Assembly: GCF_002127325.2 (NCBI RefSeq)
Contig: NC_035435.2
Location: 127,697,893-127,761,892 of the forward strand
From: Helianthus annuus
Taxonomy: Eukaryota; Streptophyta; Magnoliopsida; Asterales; Asteraceae
Direction of reading: 5' to 3'
DNA: 64,000 nt
The position numbers and the translations under genes are program-made. The notes under the pieces were generated by a model. It was given only the letters and a program-made list of their open reading frames with translations. It was not told where the DNA came from and ran no database searches. Positions 20,124-33,217 of the stretch are shown in pieces; within the stretch, counting starts at the first letter, position 1; each line of letters starts with the position of its first letter.

Positions 20124-20847
20124 TTGAGATTTATAGAGCATGACTCATATTCTTATAAATTATAATGTCTGAGTAAAAATAGTTAAGATTGTAACATAAA
20201 GAAAAAGAAAAAAAATAACAAAAACAGGATATGATTGGGGAATGAGATGTAGGAGGCTTCTTAGAGCATTCGTATCAACTTCTCTCTTCTCATCCATATA
20301 ATTACATGAAAAGTCATCACATTTTTTGTATCCTTTTCAATTAAACAATACTATTTTATACATTTATCATTACTTTTTCTCTATCATCCACTCACAACCA
20401 CTTTAAAAAATATTAAAAAAAATATACAGATTAACAATAACATTTTCTCTGTCATTCATTCACAACCACTTCCTAGAATATGGTATGCAAAACTTGCTAT
20501 GAATGCGAGAGTCAATTTTTGAAAAAGGTGGTTTTTATTAGATTATAGGGTTGGATATGAGGAGGTTGCTAGGGAAAGGGTACAAATTTGTTCTAAGAAG
20601 GTAGAAGTTAAAACAAGGCAAACGAAGAAGCGATCATTGAGGCTTGAGTAACCAACACGACAATCAACCAAACGAGGAGGTTGGTTATGGAAAAACTCAT
20701 GATTGACTCTCGAGACTCTTTGAGGACAATTAGACCAAGGGTTTTAGTTTTGACAATCGACAATCACAACTCTCAATCATAGGCATTCACGATTCAGTGT
20801 TTCAAAAGTATTTAATTACATCGAATTTATTCATGATGTTTGGTCAA
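20124..20847. other. Intergenic, AT-rich
   Basis: No gene seen. A loosely repeated phrase TCATTCACAACCACTT/CACTCACAACCACTTT occurs at about 20390 and 20456. The left truncation point of Gyp-B lies at about 20850-20885. Confidence 0.5.
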
Positions 20848-23043
20848 TCAACTTGTGTGATGGTTTTGACTTGAAATAAAGATACCAGAAGTGAAAATAT
20901 CGTTGACAGAAAACGTTCCGGTCACGACGTTGCCATCGTTCCTAGCATCACCTGCCCCAATTGTAAACACTCTCCCACGAGCGCCATTTCCACCATTGTT
21001 TCCATTGTTGTTGTTCCCCGCATTGTTGTTATTTGGGCGGTTATTATTCCCATTGTTGTTGTTGGCGTTCTGATTCAATTGTGGGCAATCCTTATTGAAA
21101 TGCCCTTCGTTACCACACTGGTAACATCCCTTTTGATTACTCCGGTTCTGCTGTGGTTGCTGTCTCTGTAGTTGTTGTTGGGGCTGTTGCTGTTGCTGCT
21201 TTGAGTATGGAGCTTTACAGTCTTTCGCCATGTGACCCACCTTGTCACACCTTTGACATGTTCGGGTACACGGGCCATAGTGGTGGTAGTTGCACTTGCT
21301 GCATTTCGGCTATTTTCCATTTTTCCCCATAAGAGCCCGTAGTTTGACTGTTGTTCTGATTTTGGTTGACCGAAGACGACTGGCTGAAACTAGGGGTGTT
21401 CAGGATTCGTTTCGAATTCGAAAAATTCGAAATTCATTTAAATTCGATTCGATTATCAAGAATTCGTTTCGATTATAAGCATTCCAATTCGAATTCGATT
21501 CAATTCGAGTCAAGTAAATCGAATACGAATCGAATACGAATTTATATTTCAAATTCGATTCGATTCGAAATTCGAATAAAAATTATACATTTTTATTTAT
21601 TATTTTTATATATAATACATATATAACTTTTATTAAGCTATACTATAAATTATTTTCAAAATTTTTTCCAAGTATTAAAATTACCCATTACCAAACCCAC
21701 TACATGACCCATAAGTAAAACCTAAGTAACAAATTTAGGAATAGATTTCTAACCATAAAAATATTAACTTGTAATGTGGAGTGATTATTCCCGACTTCTC
21801 GTTTTGAATTTTAGACTTGTGGTACTTTATTTGAAACATTTTAATGTGATATCATGCTTTATGACTGCTTTAAAACTTATGTTTCATTTTGATAGTTTTT
21901 TTACATGTTTTAAAGAATCTGAATTAAATCGAATTTATTGGAATTCGATTCAAATTCGAAATTTTAATCGAATACGAATTGGGTTTTTTATTCGAATACG
22001 AATTCGAATCGAATTCGATAGGTTTTAATCGAATTCGAATCGAATACGAATTCAAGGAAAAAATAAAAATTATTCGAACAATTCGATTCGAATAGTTCGA
22101 AAATTCGATATTCGATTCGATGAACACCCCTAGCTGAAACTGCGACTGTTGTTGTTGTCAGGCTTCTTCTGCGACTGGTTCAAGTTGGTCGCCTTGTCCA
22201 CATCATTCCATGTACGCTTGTTGTCAGCGGTAGGGGTAGTAGTAGTACTAGTAGTAGCAGCACGTGGGGGTAGCGAGCCACGCTCCACCTCCTGGTCGAT
22301 GATCTTGTGAGCTAATCGGATGATTCGTGGTACATTGTCAAGATTTGCTGCAGTAACCAAGCCTTTGACTTGCGGCGCCAAACGATTGATGTACAGTTCG
22401 ATTCTCCGGTGTGGTGGTCGTGATAGGTTGGGACACATGTTTGCTAGCTCATGAGATCGTTTTGTATAAGCCTCAATCTCTGACCCTACCATTTTCAAGT
22501 TGTAGTATTCGTTCTCCAACTTTTGCACTTCATCACGAGGACAATACTCCTCTCTCATCAATTCCTTAAAATCATCCCACGTAGTAGCGTTTGCCATCTC
22601 GATGCCCAGCATCTTCACCTGGGCATTCCACCAAGTTAAGGCACCATCCTCCAAGGTGTCCGAAGTATACTTCAGTCTGTCCCCAGTTGGACAGTTACAC
22701 ATAGCAAAGACGGGTTCAGCTTTCTCGAACCAACGGAGTAGTCCCACAGGACCTTCAGCTCCGCTGAAAGTCTGCGGCTTGCAATCCATAAATGTTTTGA
22801 ACGTACACACAGGTGGATTGTTCAGGTTTTGGTTCGCAGGTTGACCTAAAACAAAAGGAAAATACGACGCACGAATGAGAATCGGGTAAAACAACTAAGG
22901 ATTATGTTTTGCCTGGTATGTATCATACCAGCTTGCTGAGCTGCCAGAGCTTCAGCCACCCGTGTGTTAATCAGATCCGTCAACTCCGCCTGAGTCATCA
23001 CAATGTTGCCACGTCCACCATTACGTCTGCCCCGTCCGTTCAT
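20848..23043 (-). pseudogene. Gyp-B gag and protease start, with intron and MITE insertion
   Basis: ATG at 23041-23043 (MNGRGRRNGGRGNIV). Exon 1 ends at 22929; an 83-bp GT-AG intron (22846-22928) rejoins the frame in AQQAG-QPANQ. A Retrotrans_gag domain (CTFKTFMDCKPQTFSG, ALTWWNAQ, EYCPRDEVQKLE) runs to about 22141, where a hAT MITE sits. Beyond the MITE come two CCHC knuckles (CQRCDKVGHMAKDC and CYQCGNEGHFNKDC) separated by a Gln-rich stretch, an Asn-rich stretch, and the start of protease (VVTGTFSVNDIF), after which homology stops. The intron reading is inferred from splice signals and frame. Confidence 0.75.
21391..22132. mobile_element. hAT MITE made largely of AATTCGA repeats, 742 bp
   Basis: Perfect terminal inverted repeats TAGGGGTGTTCA / TGAACACCCCTA and a perfect 8-bp target duplication GCTGAAAC (21383-21390 and 22133-22140), diagnostic of hAT elements. 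Both flanks inside the ends are dense in GAATTCGAATTCGA-type palindromes; the centre (about 21600-21930) is AT-rich. It has no coding capacity. Open frames across it are repeat artefacts. Confidence 0.9.
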
Positions 23044-23585
23044 GATTCTAAATAAGAAGAGTGGAAAAAGGTAAGGATCGCGATTGATTAGAAGTCAATC
23101 ATCACTATGACTTCTATTGATTACAGAATTCTACCATTATGTCGGATAATGGACGGAACCCCCTTCACACTTGTTAAGTCTCACTAGGACTCACATGCAC
23201 CCCACATTATTGTTATGTGTGCACCCATAATGATGATGCAGTTTGCATGTTTATCTCAGTTCCTCCTAACTCGTGCAAAAAGGTTCCCCATATTCGAGTA
23301 ACAAAACGAAGGATATCACAGAACTAGGGATCACGAAAGTCTAAGGGTAGTATCACACTATCAAGCATCATATCACAAACAAGCAGCACATGTAGTCATA
23401 CCGTAGTGTAAAGTATGTAGTTTCATGTAATATCGTGAGTGAGTGTACGCTAGGTGGGTAATGCATAAAGTAAACAAAAGACGAACCTTGCAATCTGGAG
23501 CTGAGTGTCATGGTCGTTTTCAGTACTGTTCGGTTATAGTCTGGTTTTATGAAAACATTTTAAAACCCAGTTCACTATAACCGGT
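23044..23585. other. Leader region of Gyp-B
   Basis: Untranslated region between primer site and gag on the minus strand. No ORF or clear repeat seen. Confidence 0.55.
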
Positions 23586-23598
23586 GGCTCTAATACTA
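23586..23598 (-). other. Degenerate primer-binding site of Gyp-B
   Basis: The minus strand reads TAGTATTAGAGCC against the usual TGGTATCAGAGCC of tRNA-iMet-primed elements: one G-to-A and one C-to-T change, three bases from the LTR edge at 23602. Confidence 0.7.
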
Positions 23599-24377
23599 AA
23601 CTGTCACACCCCCAAAAATACCACCAGTGGGACCCCCGCGAGTCGTGTGACGTACCAGGATCTAGCCACTAATCACATTGAACCATAAGTAAAAATAGAA
23701 ATTTCCATTAAATGAGAATAGTAATATTCAAACATCAGTTTTGAAAATCAACGTATTCAGCGGAAGCATTAAATATTGTTCAATAAGTTTAATGTATAAA
23801 GTTTAGAAAACAATCCAACTTCGATTGTCTATCCAATCGCCACGACCCATGACTACTCCAGCTTCCCAGACAGCAAGTACCATATCAGTGTACCTAATGG
23901 CCTGCAAGCATGCAGAAAAAGTGTATCAGCATAAAGCTGGCGAGTTCCCAGTTTTGTTAAACGTTTGGTTACCAAATGTTCGTTTTAAGATATGTTTATA
24001 ATAATTCGATACCGCAAGACGGCTGTTTGTTTGCCTTCCCCAATGCTCTATCAAACATTGGTCATGTGGTTAAGGTCATTAGTTCACGCCCGTCCTATCC
24101 AGGTACATCGTGGGGGTGCCAAACCTAATAGCGCTATCAACTAATAACCCCGTTGCCCTACAAGTAACTAGCTCGGTAGTAAGATGGGACTTAAGTGATA
24201 GAAGTGAGTGTATTATCCAACATCAGCATTAACTAAAATCTGCTTCATATCCCCTACAAGGATATGGGTTTGTAAAGTATCCCCTACAAGGATGCAAGTT
24301 TGTTTTCTTGTTCCTACTCGATGCATGCTTGTAAAGAAAGTAGTGAACTCACCTTTGATTGCTCGTAGGGGCGGACC

Positions 24378-25096
24378 TACCTTAGTCCGTGGGTGGGCGG
24401 CCGCACCCCTTGAAAAAAAAATTTTAGTGTTATTTTTCACGAAAAATCCCGACCGCACCCCTTGGAAAATTTCGACCGCACCCCTTAGAAAAAAAAAGTT
24501 AGAAATTTATATAAAAAAATTTGTGAACACGGATTTAAACCCGACCCAATTATGTAAACAAATCTCTTTAAATAAAATTTGTATTCCTATAACCCAACAT
24601 TAAGCCCAATTGAATAAGTTTATGGCAAAACCCAACCCAAATAACAAAATCAATTAACAAAACATAACCCAATTACCCAAATAAACCCAATCAGCCAATC
24701 GACCTTTCATCTCTCCCGCCCTCTCCTCTCTGCTGCAGCGACCAAGAAAGAAGAAGGATCAACCTGCAGACAGGCTTCGATCGACCAGGTACCACTCCTT
24801 GATTTTATTCTTCAAGAGTTTTGATAAGGTTTTTGATAGGGTTGTTGTCTTGTTGAATGTTGATAATTGATAAAGTTGCTGTTGTAAAGTTACGGCAAGT
24901 CGGCAAATGGTTTATTAAAAAAAGGTTGCTGACTTGCTGTTGATTTATAGCCATAGGTTCCACTTGATTAATTGATTTCATTATTAAATGTTAAATTTAA
25001 TATTTAATAATAAAATGTTTATACTGGAATTTGGATCATCTTCCGATTGTTGATTAAATATTAAATTGTTTATTTTGTATGTGATTAATAGGCACA
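24378..25096. other. 5' non-coding part of the hAT element
   Basis: Contains CT-rich and AT-rich sequence and probably an intron ending TTAATAG just before GCACAATG at 25091, which would place the start codon near the beginning of the second exon. Confidence 0.45.
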
Positions 25097-26562
25097 ATGA
25101 GTAAAGATGTTATGGCGCGATTTCTCAACAAGAGGAAAGCGGATGAAATTGGATCATCTTCCGATTTTGTTGATGTGAATGATCTTCCCTCGGATCCTCA
25201 TGATCGCAAGGCGATAGCATCATACAACGTGAATCAACAAGATGATGTTAGAAGGGCATACCTACTAAGAGGACCATGTCAACCAACGGGTATTAAATAT
25301 CCAACATCAACGTTTCAAGGTAAAGAGTTGAGAAAATTCAAACAAGAATGGTATGACCGAAAGGAATACAAGGGATGGTTACAGTATAGTATAAAATCGG
25401 ATCGTGTGTTTTGCTTATGTTCTTACTTGTTTAGGTCCGAATTTGGTGATCATAGAGACACGTTTGTTTTGAACGGGTATAACAATTGGAAAAAAGTACA
25501 TGAGGTACTTACAAAACATGTTGGGTTAGTTAATAGTGCCCACAACAAATGTTTCCAAAAGTGTGCCGATTTACTTAACGAAAAGCAAGCGGTAAACACA
25601 CAATGGGACAAAAGGACCCCTAAGGAGAAACTTGATTACAAACTTAGATTAAGTACTTCTACTTTGCTTGGAAAAAGGTTGTTGAATGGCAGTTTGGCGT
25701 TTCGTGGTCATGATGAGTCAAAAGATTCATTAAATAAAGGAAATTTCTTAGAGCTTTTAGAACGAATGGGTGAAATGAATGAAGAGCTTGGTAAGGTTAT
25801 CTTAGAGAATGCACCGGCGAATAACCAAATGAATAGTCCTAAAATTCAAGCGGACATTAAACATTGTTATGCTCAAGAGGTACTTAAACAAATTTTTGAA
25901 GATCATGGTGATGATGTTTTTTCTTTATTAGTTGATGAATCATGTGATGTTTCAAAAAAAGAACAAATGGCGGTTGTTATTTGTTATGTTGATAAAGTTG
26001 GGATTGTTAAGGAGCGTTTTATTGGGCATGTTCATGTCAAAGAGACAAGCGCATTAACACTTAAATCGGCTATTGATGATATGTTGGCACGTTATGGGTT
26101 GAGTTTGAAAAGGATTAGAGGCCAAGGTTACGACGGGGCAAGTAATATGTCGGGTGAGTTTAACGGCTTAAGAGCTCTTATTTTAAAGGAAAATGTTTCG
26201 GCTTTCTATATTCATTGTTTTGCACACCAACTTCGATTAGTTGTTGTGGCGGTTGCACACAAACACACACCTATTTGGAGAGTATTTGAAACGATAACAT
26301 GTTTAACAAATGCCGTTTGTGCATCTTCTAAGCGACAAGACATGCTTCGTGAAAGCCAAAGAAGACAATTGGAAAAAATGGAAGACGTGCTTTGTACCGG
26401 AAGTGGGTTGAATCAAGAAATGACACTTTCAAGACCCGGAGATACACGTTGGAATTCCCACTATAAAACGCTTTCGCGTTTGATTACTTTATATCCAAAC
26501 ATTATGGAAGTTCTTGGATGTATAGTAGAAACGGGTCAAACTCTTCCTTGTAGTAGACAAGC
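25097..26562 (+). pseudogene. hAT transposase, N-terminal part (TTF-type zinc finger, DUF4371)
   Basis: ATG at 25097 (MSKDVMARFLNKRKADEIG). About residues 55-200 match the TTF-type zinc finger region of plant zinc-finger MYM/hAT proteins (RGPCQPTGIKYP, FKQEWYDRKEYKGWLQYS, CLCSYLF). The RNase-H-like catalytic part follows (LLVDESCDVS, RGQGYDGASNMSG, IHCFAHQLRLVVVAVA, PGDTRWNSHY). The true frame stops matching after SRQA at 26562, where LARD-E begins; the track of codons to 26653 is read from the LTR. The enzyme would cut and join transposon ends, but this copy is broken. Confidence 0.9.
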
Positions 26563-27752
26563 TGTAACACCCTTATTATTATCCAAACATAATTATTCAC
26601 GACTATTCCATCTCACTTATTTCATATGTCGAAACTACTATTCGACTTCATGATTAGTTAACTTAGCTTATTAAGGTTAACTGCTTTAAATCACAAGGTT
26701 TACAACATTAAGGCTACATCAACACAATATTTAGAACCCTTATCACTTCATATTACGCGTAATCGCCATATAATTCAAATACACGTTTTCGCTCTAATTT
26801 CAACACTTTAGTTTTCATTTAGGCATTTTAACAAACACCTAGTGTGCATAATTTTACATATTTACTAACTAGCTCATAACTAGTTATCTTTACCATGGTT
26901 AACATCAACACATTCAAACCTCAAAGTCTAGTGTTCATGAATTACATCTAGAACTTATATCATAACCTCAATACTTATCAATCTTACATTCTAATCTGAG
27001 TGTTCATCATATTAACATAAAACCCACTTAGCACATAATAGGGTAGTTACCAAATCCCTAGTTTTGACAACAATTCATCAAATTTTCTACTAGGGTTTGT
27101 TTCTAAACCAAGATATAATCACAATAACACTCATAGATTCAACATTCATTCCAGAATTTTGATTATGATTGTTCATCATAATCTCAAAGTATCACCAAAT
27201 CATAAAATTCAACATACCTTGGAATCCCCATGACTAGGTGATCACGAATTTGTAAACATGCAGACGATTGGGTTTGATTTGAGCTTCAGTTTGAGAGATT
27301 TGTTGGATTTAGGGCTAGAGCTCCATGGGAGCTTTCTCCTGGCCATCCTACGCACGCACACACACACTTTTTAGTGTGTGTTGTGTTATTATTTTTTTTT
27401 TATTAAAACCATTTTCAAGATATCTCAGTTTGGTCCCTCATATTTGGTTACTTATTAAGTAGGCCACAATCTAACTATTTCTAACACTACTCCCACTTAT
27501 TAACTAGGTTAAATATTCCTAGTTAACTTAGTGGGTTCGGGGAATTATGACTCAGATTATTTTAAGTCCCGTTAATTCAGGCTTCTTATAAACTTTATTT
27601 CCTTAAAAGCATTTACTCTCGTTTTATTGAATATTAGGTTTATTTATTTTAAATCCTAATATTTACCAGGTTACCTTTACCGCTAACGGTATTTTCCCCG
27701 TGTTTTAGCATTAACAGAGTTTGATTACCAAACCCGTTTTTGGGGTGTTACA
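26563..27752 (-). repeat. 3' LTR of LARD-E, internally deleted
   Basis: It starts TGTAACACCCTTATTATTAT, like the other LTR, then jumps to AATTATTCACGAC, a sequence found about 2 kb further in (32048) in the right LTR. It then stays collinear to the end (GGGGTGTTACA). Over the shared 1.16 kb I see about 20 differences. Confidence 0.85.
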
Positions 27753-29984
27753 AGTCTACCCCCTTTAAAGAGGTTTCGTCCTCGAAACCTTTCTTACATA
27801 GTTCATTGAGTTCTAAACTCAATGCGTTTGACCTGAGTAATCTTTTAAGCATTACTCATACTTTAACCAATTGTTAGTATTACCAGAAGAATTATGGTAA
27901 TATCTCTTTGGTTACAGAACATCTACGTACCTCATACGACATAATGTAACTTGAAATAACGTAATTCCGTTATTTCTACTAGTTTAGTTAACTCAGCGAT
28001 ATCCATCGCTTTTATATATTATCGAACTCTTTGTGAATCCGTTACCTTGACCCGTTTAAAGGTCTTTAGTGAAATCTTTCACTTTTAGCAACTATTTCTT
28101 TTGTTTTCAAATTCATTTATTCGGTTCAGTTACTCCGAATCCTCCGCTTACGAGCAAACCAAATTTCTCGATTTGAATTGCTGACCTTCACCGGTCTCAC
28201 TAACTAGACTTATTAGTCCAGTTACTTTTTACCGCTCGCTTGGTTATAATGCGATTCTACTTCACATTACATTTCTTAACCGTGATCGTGTCGCATCATG
28301 TTAAATTTATATATCTACCTTTCATTTTCGAAAAGATCACTTTTCGAATATATTGTCTTGCGCCTATCAGCGTCAAGACTTGAATCTTCCATGCTTACTA
28401 TTCAATTTCCTATCGGAATTTATATTTGTAAAAATGTTATTTCTTACTAAAACTGAATTTTCGTCTAACGTTTTTCTCTTTAACTATGTCAATTACTCAT
28501 ATCAAGGAAATTGACAACCCAATATTTATTGTTTTCCGTTCTCATTTTACGCGGGGAATCGTAACAAGTTCCCTCACCTTACACTATTGTCCCGTAGGTT
28601 CCTTCACTTAACTTCATAGGCTATTTCTTTATATTTTTCACCTTTTTGAGGTGAGACCCAACAGTTCGTTTCCTTCTATTTGTGACCCGAAGGTCTTTTT
28701 GGTCCCGTAGACCTTAGCATTATTTATAATATCATAAGTTATGATGATCCCGAAAATCATCTTAAAATAGTTGAACGTAACTATAAAAAAATTTCTGTTT
28801 GCAAAATCTTATCATCTTTTAGTCATGACCCATCATCCGAGTCTTTTGACTTTCTAATCCGCGTTCCCGTCTATTGGGTTACGCATATTCTTAAAATCAT
28901 ACCCATCTATCGGGTATCCTTATCGAAGTCATTTTCAAAATAATCATTCTGATATGATTTTAGACTTCGTTTTAACTTATTTGGTCGTCTTAACGAAACC
29001 CATCGCTTTTATTCAATCGTGTCCTTATTTCTTTATTTAATTTGTTTGACTTGTCCGTGTGAAGTTCATCACTTGTGGCAGTCAACTTTTATCCCTATGC
29101 CTTAGCATTCCCATTGGTCGGTCTGTATTTTCTTTTTTACTTGATCCTTGTCCCTTCTCTCGGGCTCGTTATTCTCACGTAATACGTTTCCGTCATCCGA
29201 CTTACGTTTACGTTTACTATCAAACATCTTACTTCTTTGATTCATTTGGGTACTATTTAAGTTAGTCTCATTCACCCCACCCTTACTACATCGGATGTAA
29301 ATGTGTCCGCTATAAGAAGTTCATGGTATCATATGCCACTACTTACTTGGCCAGAGTAAGCGATTAACACATGACACGCATGACCTTTTTATAGTTTTCA
29401 CATCACGCCCTATGTAAGTAATGCCTCTATTTGTTTCTTTTGGAAACAATATCCCGAATACATTTTCTATTCGGGTTTTTCCAAGTTTTTAATCTACATA
29501 TGCAACTTTCAAATTCTACTTATTTGTTGCATATTACTGTTTGTGCAATTAAACTTAAAGTGTGCACCTGGTAATGCTTGCCCTGACGGGCTTCTCTTGC
29601 CATTAGCCTTGTTCGCGACCGTTACGCGATTTAGGTCCTTGATGAGCATACTCTTTGGACCGTTCCTCTGTCAAATCTGCGATTTGTTAAACTCTCGCTA
29701 TCCTCATATGCGAGTGTCCTTCAACTAAAATATATACAACAGTTAGTAATTTCAACATTAAAGGATGCCCGTATTATAATACAAGACTTTTCTACTATAC
29801 GCATCAACGCGTGTAATTTCGTTGACTATATCTATTCTATATCGTTTTTATTGGTGTAACGTGTATTACACGATAACCATATGTGTTGTTCTCAACACTT
29901 TAATCATACTAAACCTTTGATATACATGTACTTACCGTATTTGCGATCAAGCCTCGAACCGAACACATTTGTCAACAACCTTGA
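27753..29984. other. Interior of LARD-E, without genes
   Basis: Minus-strand polypurine tract AAAGGGGGTAGACT lies next to the left LTR (about 27753-27766). The rest shows only short random frames. It is C/T-rich on the plus strand and has no protein homology I can see. Confidence 0.7.
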
Positions 29985-29996
29985 GCTCTGATACCA
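29985..29996 (-). other. Primer-binding site of LARD-E (initiator tRNA-Met)
   Basis: Minus strand TGGTATCAGAGC, three bases from the right LTR at 30000. Confidence 0.88.
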
Positions 29997-29999
29997 ACT

Positions 30000-32900
30000 T
30001 GTAACACCCTTATTATTATTTAAAGGTTTTCGTATAATTTACGAAAATAAACGGGTAATTATGATTTCAAATACATTAAAAATACGGGTTCATTAAAACT
30101 TTTACAGAATTAGAACTAAACAACATAACATGTGTGAGTTTCGTCATTTAACATAACAACGATACATAGTGCGGAAGCTTGTAACTTAATCGCGTTCGGT
30201 TCTTCGTTGAGCTTGATCATCCTCCGGTACTGTAAATATACCTACAATCCATAAAACATGAATTGAATCAGTCATACGTAGTTTAAAACGTGTTAAAACG
30301 AGTCCAGGAAGCCGAACTGATTGAAATACAAATTTTTCAACAAAAAGGGGTTCTTTCGCGCCACATGACGGCGCCATGTTGCTCCCTCGCGTGGGGCGGG
30401 GGAGGCACTTTTCCAGCAGGTCTGCAGCTCAGTTTCAGCTATGCCAGTTTTCACGGAAACGGACATAACTTCTTCGTTATTGATCCGTTTTACCCGATTC
30501 TTTTTCCTACGCATCCGTAATTTAATCCTCCATCTTATGGAGTTAAAATCCTACATCCAACATAAGAAATTTTGAGACTTCTAAGCCTTCGACTCGTTAC
30601 CTTTTTATCGAATTTTAACCCGTTTATGCATTTTATCAAACAAATGTATTTGTTTGATTCCTATATCTCATACACTTCTTCAAATTAATGTTACCTACCA
30701 TATTAGGTTCTAATCATAGGTTTATTACACAATTTAAACCCGTTTTCGCTCGTATGCTTATTTTGACCCGTTAAGGGTATTTTAAGCACTTTAAAGCATG
30801 AAATCGCTTTCATTCATTTCTAGCATCTTATTCCTACATTTCTTATCAAGTAATCTTCCACTACAACTATATGTGTGTTGGGTTTAATGTGGATATCTAT
30901 ATATTCCGAGTTTTACCCCTCGGATTATCATTTTACGGCAAAGATTCATATAAAGTCTTTCGACCCAAGAATTTACATCTTTCACTACTCATACTCATTC
31001 TAAGCATTTATTTAATCCTAAAACTCGTTTCCAAACCACCTTTAAAGGTTGTTCGTTCGAATTAGCTTACAAGGGCAATTTGGTCAATTTTCACCCTTCT
31101 TTTACTACAAGGACCTTTAAATACTTGTTTGACTCAAAATCCGACCTTTTAACTATAATTCTTGTTTGTAAACCCATGTGCTTCTAAAACACTATAATCT
31201 TAACTCAATTTATTCGGTTTGCCTAAAAGATAACCGAATATCTATATTTTAACCTTGTCTAACTCTTATAGAACACCAAATTCTACATGATGAGTTGTGT
31301 TATTAAACATACCTGGCTCGGATCAATATATTGACCCATTTCAATACCTTGCCTTAGTGGCGGCTAAAAGATAGCGCCGTAAACATCCATGTGCTATTTA
31401 TTCCCTAAAATCATACCACTCGACAACCCGTTAGTCGATATTGTCAAAGGGTGATAATTTCACCTTTTGACCCGTTTGGTCTAAATGACCGATTATATTA
31501 GCGAGACGACATGTATTTTCATCTCGACTATATGACTCGCTCCGATTCACATCGTGCGGTCATTTTACCTAAAATTCATTTCTTAACACCTTTTGGCCTA
31601 TTAAGGCTTACTTCATAAGTGTCCTTTAAAACCAATAGTTATGGTCAATGTGTGACCAATTTACCGTTTTACCCTTATTGTTTGTTTTGGTTTACACTAT
31701 AAGGTAACCATTTAAAAGTTCATTTTCCATTTGTCATAAAATGATCGAATTACCGATTTAACTCCTTTTAAATCATCAACATGGTTTCTTGTCATGCTCG
31801 ACTATCTTGTTCCGTACGTCTACTCGTCGGAACATCATACCTCAACTATGTATTTATCTTATTCGTAACTAAAACGATAAGAGAATATTCTAAAATATAA
31901 GACTAGTGTAAGCCATACTTACCTTACTTCCAAATTATGCCTTTCCGTCATTCCTGCTTCGTTTGACCCGCTTCGTTTCCAAGCTTTCACCTAGCTTGTT
32001 AATCGTCAAACTATCATTGTAAATTGTAAGATGGTTAGATTAGTCATAATTATTCACGACTATTCCACCTCACTTATTTCATATGTCGAAACTACTATTC
32101 GACTTCATGATTAGTTAACTTAGCTTATTAAGGTTAACTGCTTTAAATCACAAGGTTTACAACATTAAGTCTAAATCAACACAATATTTAGAACCCTTAT
32201 CACTTCATATTACGCGTAATCACCATATCATTCAAATACGCTTTTTCGCTCTAATTTCAACACTTTAGTTTTCATTTAGGCATTTTAACAAACACCTAGT
32301 GTGCATAATTTTACATATTTACTAACAGCTCATAACTAGTTATCTTTACCATGGTTAACATCAACACATTCAAACCTCAAAGTCTAGTGTTCATGAATTA
32401 CATCTAGAACTTATATCATAACCTCAATACTTATCAATCTTACATTCTAATCTGAGTGTTCATCATATTAACATAAAACCCACTTAGTACATAATAGGGT
32501 AATTACCAAATCCCTAGTTTTGACAACAATTCATCAAATTTTCTACTAGGGTTTGTTTCTAAACCAAGATATAATCACAATAACACTCATAGATTCAACA
32601 TTCATTCCAGAATTTTGATTATGATTGTTCATCATAATCTCAAAGTATCACCAAATCATAAAATTCAACATACCTTGTAATCCCCATGACTAGGTGATCA
32701 CGAATTTGTAAACATGCAGACGATTTGGGTTTGATTTGAGCTTCAATTTGAGAGATTTGTTGGATTTAGGGCTAGAGCTCCATGGGAGCTTTCTCCTGGC
32801 CATCCTACGCACGCACACACACACTTTTTAGTGTGTGTTGTGTTATTATTATTATTTTTTTATTAAAACCATTTTCAAGATATCTCAGTTTGGTCCCTCA

Positions 32901-33212
32901 TATTTGGTTAGTTATTAAGTAGGCCACAATCTAACTATTTCTAACACTACTCCCACTTATCAACTAGGTTAAATATTCCTAGTTAACTTAGTGGGTTCGG
33001 GGAATTATGACTCAGTTTATTTTAAGTCTCGTTAATTCAGGCTTCTTATAAACTTTATTTCCTTAAAAGCATTTACTCTCGTTTTATTGAATATTAGGTT
33101 TATTTATTTTAAATCCTAATATTTACCGAGTTACCTTTACCGCTAACGGTATTTTCCCCGCGTTTTAGCATTAACAGAGTTTGATTACCAAACCCGTTTT
33201 CGGGGTGTTACA
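30000..33212 (-). repeat. 5' LTR of LARD-E, full length 3.2 kb
   Basis: It opens TGTAACACCCTTATTATTATT and ends TTCGGGGTGTTACA. The part from 30020 to about 32045 is absent from the left LTR. No gene is seen within; the open frames at 30186-30520 and 30871-31065 are short and domain-free. Confidence 0.85.
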
Positions 33213-33217
33213 CAAGC

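Larger units (their letters stand above)
26563..33212 (-). mobile_element. LARD-E: non-autonomous LTR retrotransposon inside the hAT gene
   Basis: TG...CA ends, a perfect 5-bp target duplication CAAGC (26558-26562 and 33213-33217), a primer site and a polypurine tract define a minus-strand LTR element of 6650 bp. The 2.2-kb interior has no gag or pol. LTRs are very unequal: 1190 bp at left, 3213 bp at right. Confidence 0.9.

Noticed and set aside
27753..29999. Degenerate gag-pol in the LARD-E interior
   Set aside because: I scanned for gypsy/copia phrases (DSGA, YRELN, FIDD, HPQTDG) on both strands and found none.
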